From Curtobacterium sp. MCSS17_008 (lineage in GTDB: Bacteria; Actinomycetota; Actinomycetes; Actinomycetales; Microbacteriaceae), in the NCBI RefSeq assembly GCF_003234185.1, contig NZ_QKSM01000004.1:124001-188000 (forward strand): a DNA stretch of 64,000 nucleotides, given 5' to 3'. Numbering within the stretch: position 1 is the stretch's first letter; each line of letters opens with the position of its first letter. Positions 10,279 to 20,154 of the stretch are shown here, piece after piece. Under the pieces are notes generated by a model. The model was not told where the DNA came from. It did not search any database and was given only the letters and a program-made list of their open reading frames with translations. Both the position numbers and the translations under genes were made by a program.

Positions 10279-11221
10279 CCTTCTCATAAGTGTTGTGGTC
10301 CCTTCCACTCTGAGACCGAGCCTCGGGCGGACGTTGCAGAGCGTCGCTGCTCAAGATTGGTCTGGACGTTTAGAAGTTATTCTTGTAATCGATTTAGATG
10401 CCGAGACTCACCCCGTGGGCGTACCGAACGACTTTCCGTTCGCCATGACGATTCTCTTCACCGGCGGGCGGCGCGGTGGCGCGTCCGCGAGGAACATGGG
10501 AGTTGACGCCGCCGAGGGTGACTACATAGCGTTCCTCGACGACGACGATCTGTGGGAACCGAACAAGCTCTCATCCCAGATGAGCCTGCTCAGGGCGGAA
10601 CTGCATGAAGACCGGGACCGACCGGTGATCGTTTCGAGCCAGATCAGGCACCAAAGGGATGACCTGCTCGATGATTCTGTCATTCCCAAGAGACTTATCG
10701 AGCCCGACGAGCGAGTAGAGGAGTATCTCTTCAGAGGGCGCACCCCGTCGAACCGTCGGCAGTCTCTCTACACTTCCACCCTCCTTGTCTCGGCCGAGCT
10801 CGCTCGTTCGGTGCGATGGGACGAGACGCTTACGCGGCATCAAGACTGGGACTGGCTCATCAGCGCTCAGAGGCTCGGCGGTGCGCGAATATTTCAAGTG
10901 CGGGAACCGCTCGTCCGGATCGTGGTCGGGTCCACTGGCAGCATCTCGGGCGGTTCGGACTGGGAGTCCTCGCTTGCGTGGCTCCAGCGGCAGCGCGAGT
11001 GGTCGCGACAAGCTCAGGCAGATTTCCTAGCGGCACAGACGCTGCGCTACGCGCTCCAGGCGCGATCGTGGCCGGGAGTTTTTTCGACAATCAGGGCCCT
11101 GTCGATGTCAAAGCGGCTTCCCAGCGCCGGCCCGGCGCTGATAGCCCTCGCGGGAGCACTACCCCGGCACACACTGAACAAGGTGCTCGTCAGGAACAGG
11201 CGCGCAACTTCTGTGCGTTGA
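10268..11221 (+). CDS. Family 2 glycosyltransferase
   Basis: A 317-aa GT-A enzyme, last gene of the plus-strand half of the locus. It begins MAADLLISVVVPSTLRPSL and carries the DXD-type block AFLDDDDLWEPNKLS and a later HQDWDW segment common in GT2 proteins of capsule loci. The ATG overlaps the preceding gene by 11 bases. The stop is followed by a long gene-free stretch. Confidence 0.9.
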   Translation: MAADLLISVVVPSTLRPSLGRTLQSVAAQDWSGRLEVILVIDLDAETHPVGVPNDFPFAMTILFTGGRRGGASARNMGVDAAEGDYIAFLDDDDLWEPNKLSSQMSLLRAELHEDRDRPVIVSSQIRHQRDDLLDDSVIPKRLIEPDERVEEYLFRGRTPSNRRQSLYTSTLLVSAELARSVRWDETLTRHQDWDWLISAQRLGGARIFQVREPLVRIVVGSTGSISGGSDWESSLAWLQRQREWSRQAQADFLAAQTLRYALQARSWPGVFSTIRALSMSKRLPSAGPALIALAGALPRHTLNKVLVRNRRATSVR

Positions 11222-11883
11222 TGGTATAACTCCGGCATTGCAGCTGGCCCGATGCTGCGGAACTGTCGTGCGCCAGAGACTGCTTTGGGTATGGGGGGGT
11301 GCTGAAGGGTTACGCCGTCGGTTCCTTGTGAAGGGGTGTCGGCGTGGGGCAACAGTACCTGGGCGGGTTCGACCGTGAGCCGGTCGCGGTCGTGTGTCAG
11401 GGCGAGATGTAGAGGCGGCAGGTTACCGAGTAGATCAGCGCGACTGCGTCTTGTACGGACGACTGCCCGTGCCTGATGGAATGCGGCGCTGGTAAAGGGG
11501 CCACAGCATCGCTGGCAGCGAAACCGGGCGCGCATGCCGAATTGCGGCCAGCGTGGAAGTGGATCCGGTCGCTCGAGCAGTCCGTAGCGACGTCAATAGT
11601 CAAACCTCCTCTGGCCTCCCGGCAGCTATCGAATAGCTCGCTTGTACTCGCGTGTTCCGAAGAGAACGCGCGTGGGCCCGGCTCCGTTGGTTGTCACTAC
11701 TGGTCGGCAGGACGTTCCGGATCCCCCAGTGCTCTGCGATGCAGACTCTTATCTGCCGCTGCGCTGCGTCAGCAGCTTTCGGTGATAGTTCCCACGAGCT
11801 GATGTCCATGTGGCGTCGTGATTTCCGTGAGCAAGCAGATCGGTCTTGTTGCGCGGCAATGTTCAGAGCCGCCGTTCAAAGCC
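11222..11883. other. 662-base stretch without a convincing gene
   Basis: Lies between the 3' ends of the two convergent halves of the exopolysaccharide locus. All ORFs here are short, overlap each other in opposite frames and lack ribosome sites. One minus-strand frame (about 11460-11590) reads FRCQRCC, faintly like a transposase zinc ribbon, but the rest has no recognisable family. It may be a decayed gene or element remnant. No clear terminator hairpin was seen. Confidence 0.5.
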
Positions 11884-12972
11884 TCAGTCCGCGTTCGCTA
11901 TGGAAGTCAAGGTTTCCATCCATGATTCTCGGATCGACTGCAGGTCGATGAGCTTGCGCCTCTCACGAGCAGCTGCACGTAGCTCCTCTTCGTCGCGTGT
12001 CGTATGAAGCTCTAGGCGGAGAGCCGCTTCGAACGCTTCAGGGATCGGTTCGGACAACCGACCGGGAACCGCAACTCCTACGAAGTGCGACATGACGGCA
12101 GCGTCGACCGCTACTACCGGGACGGACGCCTCTGCTGCTTCGAAGAGTACTAGCCCAAACGTCTCACCAAGTGATGGATGTACCAGCAGATCAGTGGTTG
12201 CAAGATATTTTTGGACATCCGACGATGCCACGTGGCCTCGGAAGACGACATGGTCTTGGATGCCCAGCTCGCGTGCTAGTCCTTGGAGGTCGGCCCGCTT
12301 TGGTCCGTCTCCAAGAATAGTCAAGGTGAAGGGCCACCCAGCTAGAGCCAGTGCGCGCAGCAGAAGTTCCTGATTCTTTGTCTCCGTGAGGGAGCCGACC
12401 GCTAATAGCCGCTTTGGACCCGAGGTGCGTTCCCTGCTATTCCCAACGCGGCGCCCAATCGTCACTGGATTCGCAATCACGGCAACTCGATTGAGTCTCG
12501 AGTTGCAAAGGAAAGTCGCAACATCCTGGCTGACCGCGACGATATGCTCGGCACGCCTGTAGAGAAATCGAGCGAACCACCCCAGCACACGTAGCGGTCT
12601 CGAAGCTGCAGTCTTCGAGCCATTCAGTGAATGCTCCCAGACCACAACGCGCTGGGCGCGAGACTTGGCGACGAGGGACGGCAGAGCTGCCCAGATGCCA
12701 CACAATATGAATACTTCACCCTGAGGCTCTTTGCGAAAGAATTTCCACATCCGGGCTACTGACTTCACACGGGAGAAACCTGTCAGGGCGTGACCGAGTG
12801 ACAGGAGACGCACATCTACTGGGTATGCCTCGTCGGGTTCAGCTGGGCCCCCTATAGATATCACCCTCACGGAAAGGTTCTCTTCATTCAGGACGCCGAC
12901 AAGGTCTCGTACACACCGCTCTAAGCCCAACTCAGGCGAGAGATGAGAGACAACGAGGTTGACACTTTTCAT
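11884..12972 (-). CDS. Family 4 glycosyltransferase
   Basis: A 362-aa GT-B retaining transferase, last gene of the minus-strand half of the locus. Family 4 features are the IVAVSQDVATFL segment between domains, the donor-domain strand LLAVGSLTETKNQELLLRAL, LTILGDGPKRADLQ, and the E-x7-E motif within GETFGLVLFEAAEASVPVVA (about 269-288). Its ATG overlaps the polymerase stop by four bases. The sugar donor is not predictable. Confidence 0.93.
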   Translation of the reverse strand: MKSVNLVVSHLSPELGLERCVRDLVGVLNEENLSVRVISIGGPAEPDEAYPVDVRLLSLGHALTGFSRVKSVARMWKFFRKEPQGEVFILCGIWAALPSLVAKSRAQRVVVWEHSLNGSKTAASRPLRVLGWFARFLYRRAEHIVAVSQDVATFLCNSRLNRVAVIANPVTIGRRVGNSRERTSGPKRLLAVGSLTETKNQELLLRALALAGWPFTLTILGDGPKRADLQGLARELGIQDHVVFRGHVASSDVQKYLATTDLLVHPSLGETFGLVLFEAAEASVPVVAVDAAVMSHFVGVAVPGRLSEPIPEAFEAALRLELHTTRDEEELRAAARERRKLIDLQSIRESWMETLTSIANAD

Positions 12973-14270
12973 GAAGTTGTTTGCTCCAGCCGGATTGGTC
13001 GGGAACCTGTAGCGTCGAGATCTGGATGATGAGGAAGGTTATGGATAGGAGCACAAAGGGCGAGGCATGTCCAGAGAAGTCCGTCGAAGGCAAGGGGATT
13101 CCAGACCACTTCCGCAAGGCCGGTGCATAGGAAGACGGCAAGAAGGGATGGGGCTGCCATCACCGCAGCGGACGTCTGAGGGACGTGCCGAAGTACAGCG
13201 ATGACGAGAATTATAAAACCAGCTATAGCAACAAAGCCCCCGAAGAACAGCAGGAGGACATACTCACTGTGGGGGTAATGATTAGGTAGTGTTGCGTCTG
13301 CTACTAACGCTTCCCATCGTTCAAGTCCTAGTCCCGTAGTGAAATGCCCAGAAAGCTCCCGGATCGCTCTCAACCAAATGTCACCACGATTGCTCAAGGT
13401 ATTGCGCTGGGCTGTCGTGATCAGGTGTACGGCTGCGACCCCGAAGATGACGGGAATGATGAAGCGAATCAGACTCTGCACGCCGGTCACGGGCGAGGCA
13501 CCGGGAGCTGTACGGCGTGCCAGATAGGTGGCGAAGTACACAGCGCAAGCTGTCAGGAAGGCAATCTGGGAAGTTCTCGACTCTGTCGCAAACAGGATGA
13601 GGACGACCAGGCCGAGGCCCGATGCCCTGAGCCATCCCCTTTGAGTCACCAACACTGCAACGCCGATGAAGGAGGCCTGGTAAGCGAGGTAGTTCTCCGA
13701 CGAGAAGGGACCGCGGAGCATCCCTCCGAATACCCCGCATTTGAATTGGTCGCACGGGCGCCAAGCGCCGTCGACGAACGGCAGAGCCACACAGACCGCG
13801 CTCAAGCTCGCCAGGGCAACGATGGTCAAGGAGTTCAGCGTGAGCGGGGTCCTGCGCCACGTGAGGAGTACTGCGAGCCACAGGACTCCGGGGCCCAACC
13901 TTGACAGCAAGGCACCATCCGAGGCGGTGTAGTTTTGGACTACGTTGACGCCGAACAGCCAAGCCCAAAGCCCGAACATTATCGCGATCGCGGCAACATT
14001 CGGTTTGAGGTCCACGAGGCTTACGCCCGACGGGTAAAGGTTGCGAATACAGACGACGACCGCGAAGACCACAATCAGTGCCGCCACGAGCCACGCTCTG
14101 CCGGACAGTGCAACGGTGTCCGAAGCGATGCCCCCGCTGACCAGGAGTACTGCGGCTAGGTGGACCCCCGACCGCTGCCCGATCCGATTGTTGGTACGCA
14201 CAAGCTTCCAACAACTGGCGAGCAGGATGATACCCGCCAGCGCCAGGAGCCAACTCACCGCTTCCTGCAT
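12969..14270 (-). CDS. O-antigen ligase/Wzy-type polymerase
   Basis: A 433-aa protein with about 11-12 transmembrane helices and a large outward loop near residues 300-350 holding LGLERWEALVADATLPNHYPHSEY, the feature shared by the O-antigen ligase/polymerase family (PF04932). In this setting, with a flippase and transferases, it most probably polymerises repeat units outside the membrane. It overlaps both neighbours (16 and 4 bases). Confidence 0.88.
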   Translation of the reverse strand: MQEAVSWLLALAGIILLASCWKLVRTNNRIGQRSGVHLAAVLLVSGGIASDTVALSGRAWLVAALIVVFAVVVCIRNLYPSGVSLVDLKPNVAAIAIMFGLWAWLFGVNVVQNYTASDGALLSRLGPGVLWLAVLLTWRRTPLTLNSLTIVALASLSAVCVALPFVDGAWRPCDQFKCGVFGGMLRGPFSSENYLAYQASFIGVAVLVTQRGWLRASGLGLVVLILFATESRTSQIAFLTACAVYFATYLARRTAPGASPVTGVQSLIRFIIPVIFGVAAVHLITTAQRNTLSNRGDIWLRAIRELSGHFTTGLGLERWEALVADATLPNHYPHSEYVLLLFFGGFVAIAGFIILVIAVLRHVPQTSAAVMAAPSLLAVFLCTGLAEVVWNPLAFDGLLWTCLALCAPIHNLPHHPDLDATGSRPIRLEQTTS

Positions 14271-15403
14271 GCTTTTCGCCTTCCTGTTGAGAATGCCTCG
14301 TGCTGATCGATCTTCTGAGCCACATTTCGTAGAACGTCATCGAACGCGGCTTCGACGAGTGCCTCTAGCTGCGTGGAGATATCAACCGAAGGTTTGGGAA
14401 GACCTTCGCGATCGAGGGTCGCTAAGACTTCGACGAGTGCTTCAGTAGGGGACTCGTCCATTCGGATCTCTATCAGTGCATCACCCGTAACGGGCCGGAG
14501 CAAGGCGAGCGCAGCGCTCTCGCGGGTCACGACTGGCCGCCCACTAGAGAGCCCTTGCCAAACCTTGTTGGCGATGACGGTAGCGGCCTTCTCGGAGGTG
14601 CCGAATATCCCTAGCACCACATCGTGCTCAGCGATGACGGGAGCAAGGTCGGGCTCGGGGACGGCGTCGAGGAACTGGCAGACTCGCTGTAGTCCCAGGC
14701 TCTCGACCAGGAACTCTGCAGCTGCTCGTCGTGGGCTGTTTCCGACTAGCGTGAGTTGCAGTCTATGGCCGGCGTCCCGACAGGAGGCCAGGGCGGCAAG
14801 GATCACGTCGATTCCGTGAAGCGGTACGTAGTTGCCGTAATAGAGCAACTTCAACGGTCGGCGCTCCAGAGCTTGACGGGTGGGTTGCGCCCACTCGGGC
14901 GAGCCAACCGGCAGGACAAGGGTTGCATCGGCACGTGACCTGAGCGAGTCCAACATCTTGGCGCGGGGGAACGTGTCCGTCAGTAGTACATGTGCGAACC
15001 GTGCGGCGAATTTGTCCGCTGCTCGGTACAGGGCCGGCTTGACCCCTCGTGGAGAGTTGCCCGGGTCGACTACCCTCGTTTCGTGTAATCCTACGAACCA
15101 ATCAACGATGAAAACTGACCTAGTGAGGGCCGCAACAAATCGGAGTATCGGTGCGTACTGTAGCGCGAATTCACCCAGTACCAGGGCGTCGTATCGATTT
15201 TTTGGAGCCAGGAGGCCGGCAAGCACGAGGAGCTTTGCGCGGACGCCCATCCTGCTGTTGAGTTGCATTACCTCTACGTCCGCACCGCGCAATTCGAGAG
15301 CGGCACGAATACGGCGATTACGCGGGTAGTCGAACGTGCCACCGATCACGTAGACGACCCTACGTCCGGTCCAGTCTGATTTCAGTTCGCGCACGCTTCT
15401 CAC
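14255..15403 (-). CDS. Family 4-like glycosyltransferase
   Basis: A 382-aa GT-B protein. The N-terminus has RRVVYVIGGTFDYPRNRRIRA, and the C-terminal half has RPLKLLYYGNYVPLHGIDVIL, LTLVGNSP and a degenerate donor-site stretch VVLGIFGTSEKAATVIANKVWQGLSSGRPVV (quoted in parts: FGTSEKAATVIANKV and QGLSSGRPVV). This matches group 4 enzymes that use a KAA-TVI-NKV block instead of the canonical E-x7-E. ATG overlaps the flippase stop by four bases. Confidence 0.85.
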   Translation of the reverse strand: MRSVRELKSDWTGRRVVYVIGGTFDYPRNRRIRAALELRGADVEVMQLNSRMGVRAKLLVLAGLLAPKNRYDALVLGEFALQYAPILRFVAALTRSVFIVDWFVGLHETRVVDPGNSPRGVKPALYRAADKFAARFAHVLLTDTFPRAKMLDSLRSRADATLVLPVGSPEWAQPTRQALERRPLKLLYYGNYVPLHGIDVILAALASCRDAGHRLQLTLVGNSPRRAAAEFLVESLGLQRVCQFLDAVPEPDLAPVIAEHDVVLGIFGTSEKAATVIANKVWQGLSSGRPVVTRESAALALLRPVTGDALIEIRMDESPTEALVEVLATLDREGLPKPSVDISTQLEALVEAAFDDVLRNVAQKIDQHEAFSTGRRKACRKR

Positions 15404-16881
15404 TCCTTGTGATCCGTTTCATTCTTTACTGCACGCTCAAACTTGAGGGCTCTCGCCGCCAAGCGAATGGCAGAACGATGGGCAAAGAGCAGAACGATTG
15501 CGTATACGGCGACACCAGCACTTGTTCCGAGGACGAGGTGGGTCCAAGGTTCTTCGATCCAGAGTCCGAGGAGAAGGTAGACGGCGATGGCCCAAGCCGT
15601 TCCGTGGAGGGCCGGGATGACCGCTAGAATCTGAGCCCGGATCGGGAAATCCGCAATCCGTTTTTGCAGTACGGCGATGATTGGAGTCACCAGAAAACCC
15701 GCTAGCGTCAAACCCGCGGCAACACCTAAAATGCCGAATTGCAGCCCGATGATGATGCCAGAAATCTGGACAGTTGCAGCGACCAGGCTGAAACGAAGCG
15801 TGACGTCCGCGCGTCCCATGCCCAGCATGACGGCGGTATTGACGGTAGTCACAGACTGCCGCGCTCCACTGATCGCCAACACGGACAGCACAGGAATGAC
15901 GGGCTCCCAGCTGTCACCAAGCAGCAACGGGACTGTGGTGCTGGAGGACACGGCCACGAGAGCCATAGCCGGAAAAGTGATGAGCGATATCCCCGTGATG
16001 GAGCGGGCTATCAGGGGCGCAGGGGATCGGTCGGTGTGGCGGGCCCGAGCAACGCTGGGAAAGAGCACTCTCGTGACCGCCTGCCCAATCATCTGGATCG
16101 GCGTTGTAAGTACTCGGTAACCAAGCGAGTAGTGCGCAAGGTCGACTGCGCCCATGAAGCGTCCGACGAGTACGTTGTCGATGTTTTGGACCGTGTAGGA
16201 GATGAGGCTACTGCCCAAAGCGCGAGAGCTGAATCCAAATGTCTCCTGTAGGAGTCTCAGCTGGAAATTCGGCACAGGTGGTCGAGCAAGGGCTGTCAGA
16301 AGGACCGCACTGATTGCGTCCGCGAGCAGAGTCTGTATCACGAGAGCCCAATAGTCCGCTCCGCCTAAGGCCGCGATCACCGCTACTGCACCGCCCACCG
16401 CGGCACTTGAAACGTCGACAACTGCTTGCCTGCGGAAGTTAAGCGACCGCGCAAGCAGGAGCCGCGGGACGATCGAGGCACCCTTGAAAAGCAAAGCACC
16501 AGCCAGGACCCAAAGAATGTGTGTGAGCTCAGGCGTCCTGAAAAACCCCGCCATGAGGGGTGCGGCGGCGAATGTGATCGCCCCCAGTACGGCAGCGAGG
16601 GAAAGGTTGATGGTAGCTGCTGCTCCGGCAAGTGGTCTGCTGACCGATCGCGCGCTGAGCAGGGCAGCGGAGATTCCTTGATCTAGGAGCAGCGTAGTCA
16701 GCGTCATGTAAACGGCTGCTTGCGCAACTACTCCGTACGCGTCCGGCCCAAGCATCCTGGCCAACGCGATCGAGAACGCGACAATGATCAGTTGACGGCC
16801 CGCGAGGCCGACGAAGCTCCAGACAAAGCCGCTAGAGGCGACCGGCCGAACGTTCCTGTATTCCGACGGAGAGTCCCTCAT
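15400..16881 (-). CDS. Polysaccharide flippase (Wzx-type, MOP superfamily)
   Basis: A 493-aa membrane protein with about 12-14 helices. The opening SSGFVWSFVGLAGRQLIIV followed by IALARMLGPDAYGVVAQA is the standard start of lipopolysaccharide/teichuronic-acid exporters (PF13440-like). It would move lipid-linked repeat units to the outer face of the membrane for the polymerase. It overlaps the pyruvyltransferase stop and the next transferase start by four bases each. Confidence 0.92.
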   Translation of the reverse strand: MRDSPSEYRNVRPVASSGFVWSFVGLAGRQLIIVAFSIALARMLGPDAYGVVAQAAVYMTLTTLLLDQGISAALLSARSVSRPLAGAAATINLSLAAVLGAITFAAAPLMAGFFRTPELTHILWVLAGALLFKGASIVPRLLLARSLNFRRQAVVDVSSAAVGGAVAVIAALGGADYWALVIQTLLADAISAVLLTALARPPVPNFQLRLLQETFGFSSRALGSSLISYTVQNIDNVLVGRFMGAVDLAHYSLGYRVLTTPIQMIGQAVTRVLFPSVARARHTDRSPAPLIARSITGISLITFPAMALVAVSSSTTVPLLLGDSWEPVIPVLSVLAISGARQSVTTVNTAVMLGMGRADVTLRFSLVAATVQISGIIIGLQFGILGVAAGLTLAGFLVTPIIAVLQKRIADFPIRAQILAVIPALHGTAWAIAVYLLLGLWIEEPWTHLVLGTSAGVAVYAIVLLFAHRSAIRLAARALKFERAVKNETDHKE

Positions 16882-18047
16882 GCGAAGCGCCGTAGAAGGC
16901 GATGTGCCATCGGCTTAATCCCGCTGTCAACCGCGTTGCCAAGCGCCACCATTGACGGGGCTGCTTCGCGCTGCACTAGGCGCCGGGGCACGGTCGCTTG
17001 CGACGTGAGGGCGGCGCGCACTTGGTTCCAGTGCGCCGTCAGCCTCGTTTCGGCCAGCTTCAGATCGCGAGTATCAGCAGACCCTGGCCAATTTCCATCG
17101 GTCACTTCCTCGCGGGCGTCGGCCCATGAAGTCCGCAGGTCTCTCTCCCCGCCGACGTGTGACAAAAGCCCTGCAAATTTGTGCTGCGCCTTACCATCGG
17201 CGACGAGCAGGGCGGGTACGCCATATGCCACGGCCGTCACGTATCCATGCATGGATGAACCGATGTAACCGCTAGCGGCGGAGATTTCCCCCGCGACTTC
17301 CGCTGCGGCATGCGGAGTGCTAAGGACGATCGGATCTGTACGCATGAGACCAGCAATGTTCTCCGCGACGATGTCGTCGCCATGGCATGGTCCGATAGCT
17401 AGGAGGCAGATTCGGTCGCCGGAAGTCCGGGCAATGTCATCGAGGAGTGCGGCGATGCCGTTCTCTTCGAGGCCGATGTACCGCTCGTTCAGATGCACGA
17501 CGATGCGTCCCGATGGTCTCTCGACGATGTCGCCCAAGACGCGAGGAATAGCTAGAGCGCTGTCAGGGGCCACGTGGACATCTGTGGCGCCGGCACGGCG
17601 GGCGATGTCCGCGCTGTACTCGTCACGGACGGAGAAGTAGGACGCTGTGTCGGCGAGGCCGCGGAGGAAACCTCGTGTTGCCCAACCGAACTTGCGGGGA
17701 ATGCCAGGTGCGTTCAGGGCCAGGGGGATTGCTTGCTCTGCCGCCAAACGCGCAGCGGACGCCCAAAGCTGCGGGTAGGCAACTCGTGCTTTACCCGTGT
17801 ACGCAGGTAGAGTAGTCGGGCGCGGATTGATGAGATTGCCGCCGCCAATCATCACCGCGTCGTATTCCTGGGTCAGGGCATCTTCGACAGCTATGCTAGC
17901 AGGGACATCCCCGTACACCTTTCCGCCTATGGGAGAGATGTGCACGATGTGGTCAAAGAGGTCGCCCAAGTGATGTTCGGCGATTAGGGGAAATAGAAGA
18001 TCGCCATAGTTCGATATATCGAAGGTGCCGAAATGAGCGAGTCGCAT
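16878..18047 (-). CDS. Polysaccharide pyruvyl transferase family protein
   Basis: A 389-aa member of PF04230, which adds pyruvate ketals to exopolysaccharide sugars. Family blocks are FGTFDISNYGDLLFPLI, DAVMIGGGNLINP, a FSVRDEYSA turn, LAIGPCHGDD and SSMHGYVTAVAYGVPAL. The start at 18047 is chosen because AGGAGGGG lies five bases upstream; an in-frame Met eight codons earlier has none. First gene of the minus-strand operon of five overlapping genes; the promoter must lie in 18048-18333. Pyruvylation would give the polymer a negative charge. Confidence 0.9.
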   Translation of the reverse strand: MRLAHFGTFDISNYGDLLFPLIAEHHLGDLFDHIVHISPIGGKVYGDVPASIAVEDALTQEYDAVMIGGGNLINPRPTTLPAYTGKARVAYPQLWASAARLAAEQAIPLALNAPGIPRKFGWATRGFLRGLADTASYFSVRDEYSADIARRAGATDVHVAPDSALAIPRVLGDIVERPSGRIVVHLNERYIGLEENGIAALLDDIARTSGDRICLLAIGPCHGDDIVAENIAGLMRTDPIVLSTPHAAAEVAGEISAASGYIGSSMHGYVTAVAYGVPALLVADGKAQHKFAGLLSHVGGERDLRTSWADAREEVTDGNWPGSADTRDLKLAETRLTAHWNQVRAALTSQATVPRRLVQREAAPSMVALGNAVDSGIKPMAHRLLRRFA

Positions 18048-18321
18048 GAGGTCCCCTCCTGATGTGGGCAAGGTTGCCCCGCGCTCGACTATCCGCTAGT
18101 ACGCGCATGCCCGAGCGAAACCGTGAGATGCTGATTTGTGATTGTCCACCGCTGGATGGCGATCGGTTTGCTGAGACTTCTAGGCTCCGGATCCCGTCCC
18201 ATGGATCTGAAGCGCGAAAAGGATCAAACTAAGCGCGGCCTGTATGTGATACACCAGATGACGAGCGGGTGGAACTACGCCGCGTCATCTACCGCAACCG
18301 AGGATAAGCCACTTTCGCCCC

Positions 18322-18327
18322 TAGGAT
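18322..18327 (+). promoter_or_regulatory. -10 box of a leaderless promoter for the DUF4012 gene
   Basis: TAGGAT, then six bases, then ATG at 18334. The rest of the 286-base divergent gap 18048-18333 is less GC-rich, like the locus to its left, and holds no gene I can support. Confidence 0.55.
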
Positions 18328-18333
18328 GGTTCC

Positions 18334-20154
18334 ATGTCCGACGAGCCCGAGTCGCCACACAGTTCAGCCGGCCGGGGAAATCTTCTCCGAACCGCGCTGT
18401 GGACCGTCGTGGTCGTCGTGTTTTTGCTGGTCGTCGCCGCCGCATGGGTGGGGATACGGGGCGTGCTCGCGAAGGGGCACCTGGAACGTGCGGTCGCCGA
18501 TGTCAGCTTGTTGCGGGCGCAGGTGAGCGACGGCGATACGGAAGGTGCGCAGCGGACCGCGGGTCAACTCGAGGAGGAGGCGGCTGCTGCCCGCTCCCTC
18601 ACTGGAGATCCGGTTTGGGGTGCATCTCAGTACGCGCCGTTCTTCGGGACGAACCTCCGCGCCGTCCGCGAGGTGTCAGTGGTGGTCGACGACATCGCGA
18701 CGGGTGCGGTCAGCCCGGTGGCTGGTGTCATCGACGGCGTGGGGGCGGATTCGTTCGCGCCGAAGGACGGTAAGGTGAACCTTGATTCGCTCATCCGGGC
18801 GCAGCCGGCTGTCGAGCGCGCGAACGAGACGCTGGCGAAGGCGAAGCGTGACGCAGGTGCGATCGACACCAGTGGAACCCTGTCCCCGGTCACCTCTGCC
18901 GTGAACCAGCTGCGCAACGCGGTGCGGTCTGCGTCGGAGCAGGTGGAGACCGCGAACCGCGTCGTGCAGCTCGCCCCGGCGATGCTGGGCAACGACGGCG
19001 AGCGGAACTACGTCCTGCTCTTCCAGAACAACGCGGAGCTGCGCGCCGGCGGAGGCATCCCGGGCGCGGTCGCGCTGCTCAAGGTGCAGGACGGCGCGAT
19101 CTCCCTCGGCGACCAGGCGGCCGGTTCGTCGTTCGGTCCCTACGACGAGTCGGTCCTGCCGCTCGAACCCGGCACGCGCAGCCTCTACGGCGAGATCACC
19201 GGCCGGTACATGCAGGACGTCACCCTGACACCCCGGTTCGACGTGTCCGCAGCGCTGGCGCGGGAGATGTGGAAGCAGAAGTTCGGCCAGCAGGTCGACG
19301 GCGTGCTCGCCATCGACCCGGTGACGCTGAGCTACATCCTGCGTACCACCGGGCCGGTGCAGCTGCCGACCGGTGACACGCTCACCTCCGACAACGCGGT
19401 GCAACTGCTCCTCAGCGATGTGTACGCCAAGTACCCGGACCCGGCGGTGCAGGACCTCTTCTTCGCGTCTGCGGCGAGTGCGGTGTTCGACAAGGTCTCG
19501 AGCGGCTCGTTCGACGCGAAGCAGTTCATCGGTGCCCTGACGCAGGGAACCCAGGAGGGGCGCCTCCGGCTGTGGAGCGCAACGAAGGCCGAACAGCAGC
19601 GACTCGCCGGCACGCCGCTCGCGGGCGAACTGCCGACGGCGACGGAGAAGACCCGCCAGTTCGGCGTCTACCTCAACGACGGCACCGCGTCGAAGATGGA
19701 CTACTACCTCGAGAAGACCGTGTCCGTCGGCGCCTCGGTCTGCCGTGCGGACGGCCGTCCGACCTCTGCGGTCGAGGTCACGATCAAGAACACCGCCCCC
19801 GCCGACGCGGCGACGACCCTGCCCGCGTACGTGACCGGGGGCGGGGCGTTGCGCACGGAACCGGGCAAGATCAAGACGCTCATCGCCGTGTACGCGCCGG
19901 AGGACGCGATCTACCTCGGCTCGTCGCAGGACGGCAAGGAGGTCGGTGTGCAGACCGTGATGGACGGGGGCCACCCGGCGGTGCAGCTGCAGACGCTGCT
20001 CGCCCCGGGGGAGAGCACCACGTTCCGGGTCGCCTTCCTCGGCGACGCGAAGTACGCGAAGGCGGGCGTCGACGTCCTGTCGACGCCGGGAGTGCGGCAG
20101 AGCAAGGTCCTGCCGCTGCGCTTCGACTGCGCGGACCCGACCCCCGCTGGCTGA
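18334..20154 (+). CDS. DUF4012 domain-containing membrane-anchored protein
   Basis: A 606-residue protein with one N-terminal helix (about 23-45) and a large extracytoplasmic DUF4012 region. The family core is clear: GERNYVLLFQNNAELRAGGG, then IPGAVALL, followed by SLYGEITGRYMQDVTLTPRFD and LAIDPVTLSYILRTTGPV. The function of DUF4012 is unknown; members often sit at the edge of actinobacterial exopolysaccharide loci, as here. GC content returns to the genome-typical high level within this gene. Translation is probably leaderless. Confidence 0.92.
   Translation: MSDEPESPHSSAGRGNLLRTALWTVVVVVFLLVVAAAWVGIRGVLAKGHLERAVADVSLLRAQVSDGDTEGAQRTAGQLEEEAAAARSLTGDPVWGASQYAPFFGTNLRAVREVSVVVDDIATGAVSPVAGVIDGVGADSFAPKDGKVNLDSLIRAQPAVERANETLAKAKRDAGAIDTSGTLSPVTSAVNQLRNAVRSASEQVETANRVVQLAPAMLGNDGERNYVLLFQNNAELRAGGGIPGAVALLKVQDGAISLGDQAAGSSFGPYDESVLPLEPGTRSLYGEITGRYMQDVTLTPRFDVSAALAREMWKQKFGQQVDGVLAIDPVTLSYILRTTGPVQLPTGDTLTSDNAVQLLLSDVYAKYPDPAVQDLFFASAASAVFDKVSSGSFDAKQFIGALTQGTQEGRLRLWSATKAEQQRLAGTPLAGELPTATEKTRQFGVYLNDGTASKMDYYLEKTVSVGASVCRADGRPTSAVEVTIKNTAPADAATTLPAYVTGGGALRTEPGKIKTLIAVYAPEDAIYLGSSQDGKEVGVQTVMDGGHPAVQLQTLLAPGESTTFRVAFLGDAKYAKAGVDVLSTPGVRQSKVLPLRFDCADPTPAG

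Noticed and set aside
11047..11535. Minus-strand frame with FRCQRCC as a transposase fragment
   Set aside because: Only one short cysteine motif; no catalytic residues, inverted ends or target duplication, so no mobile element is called.
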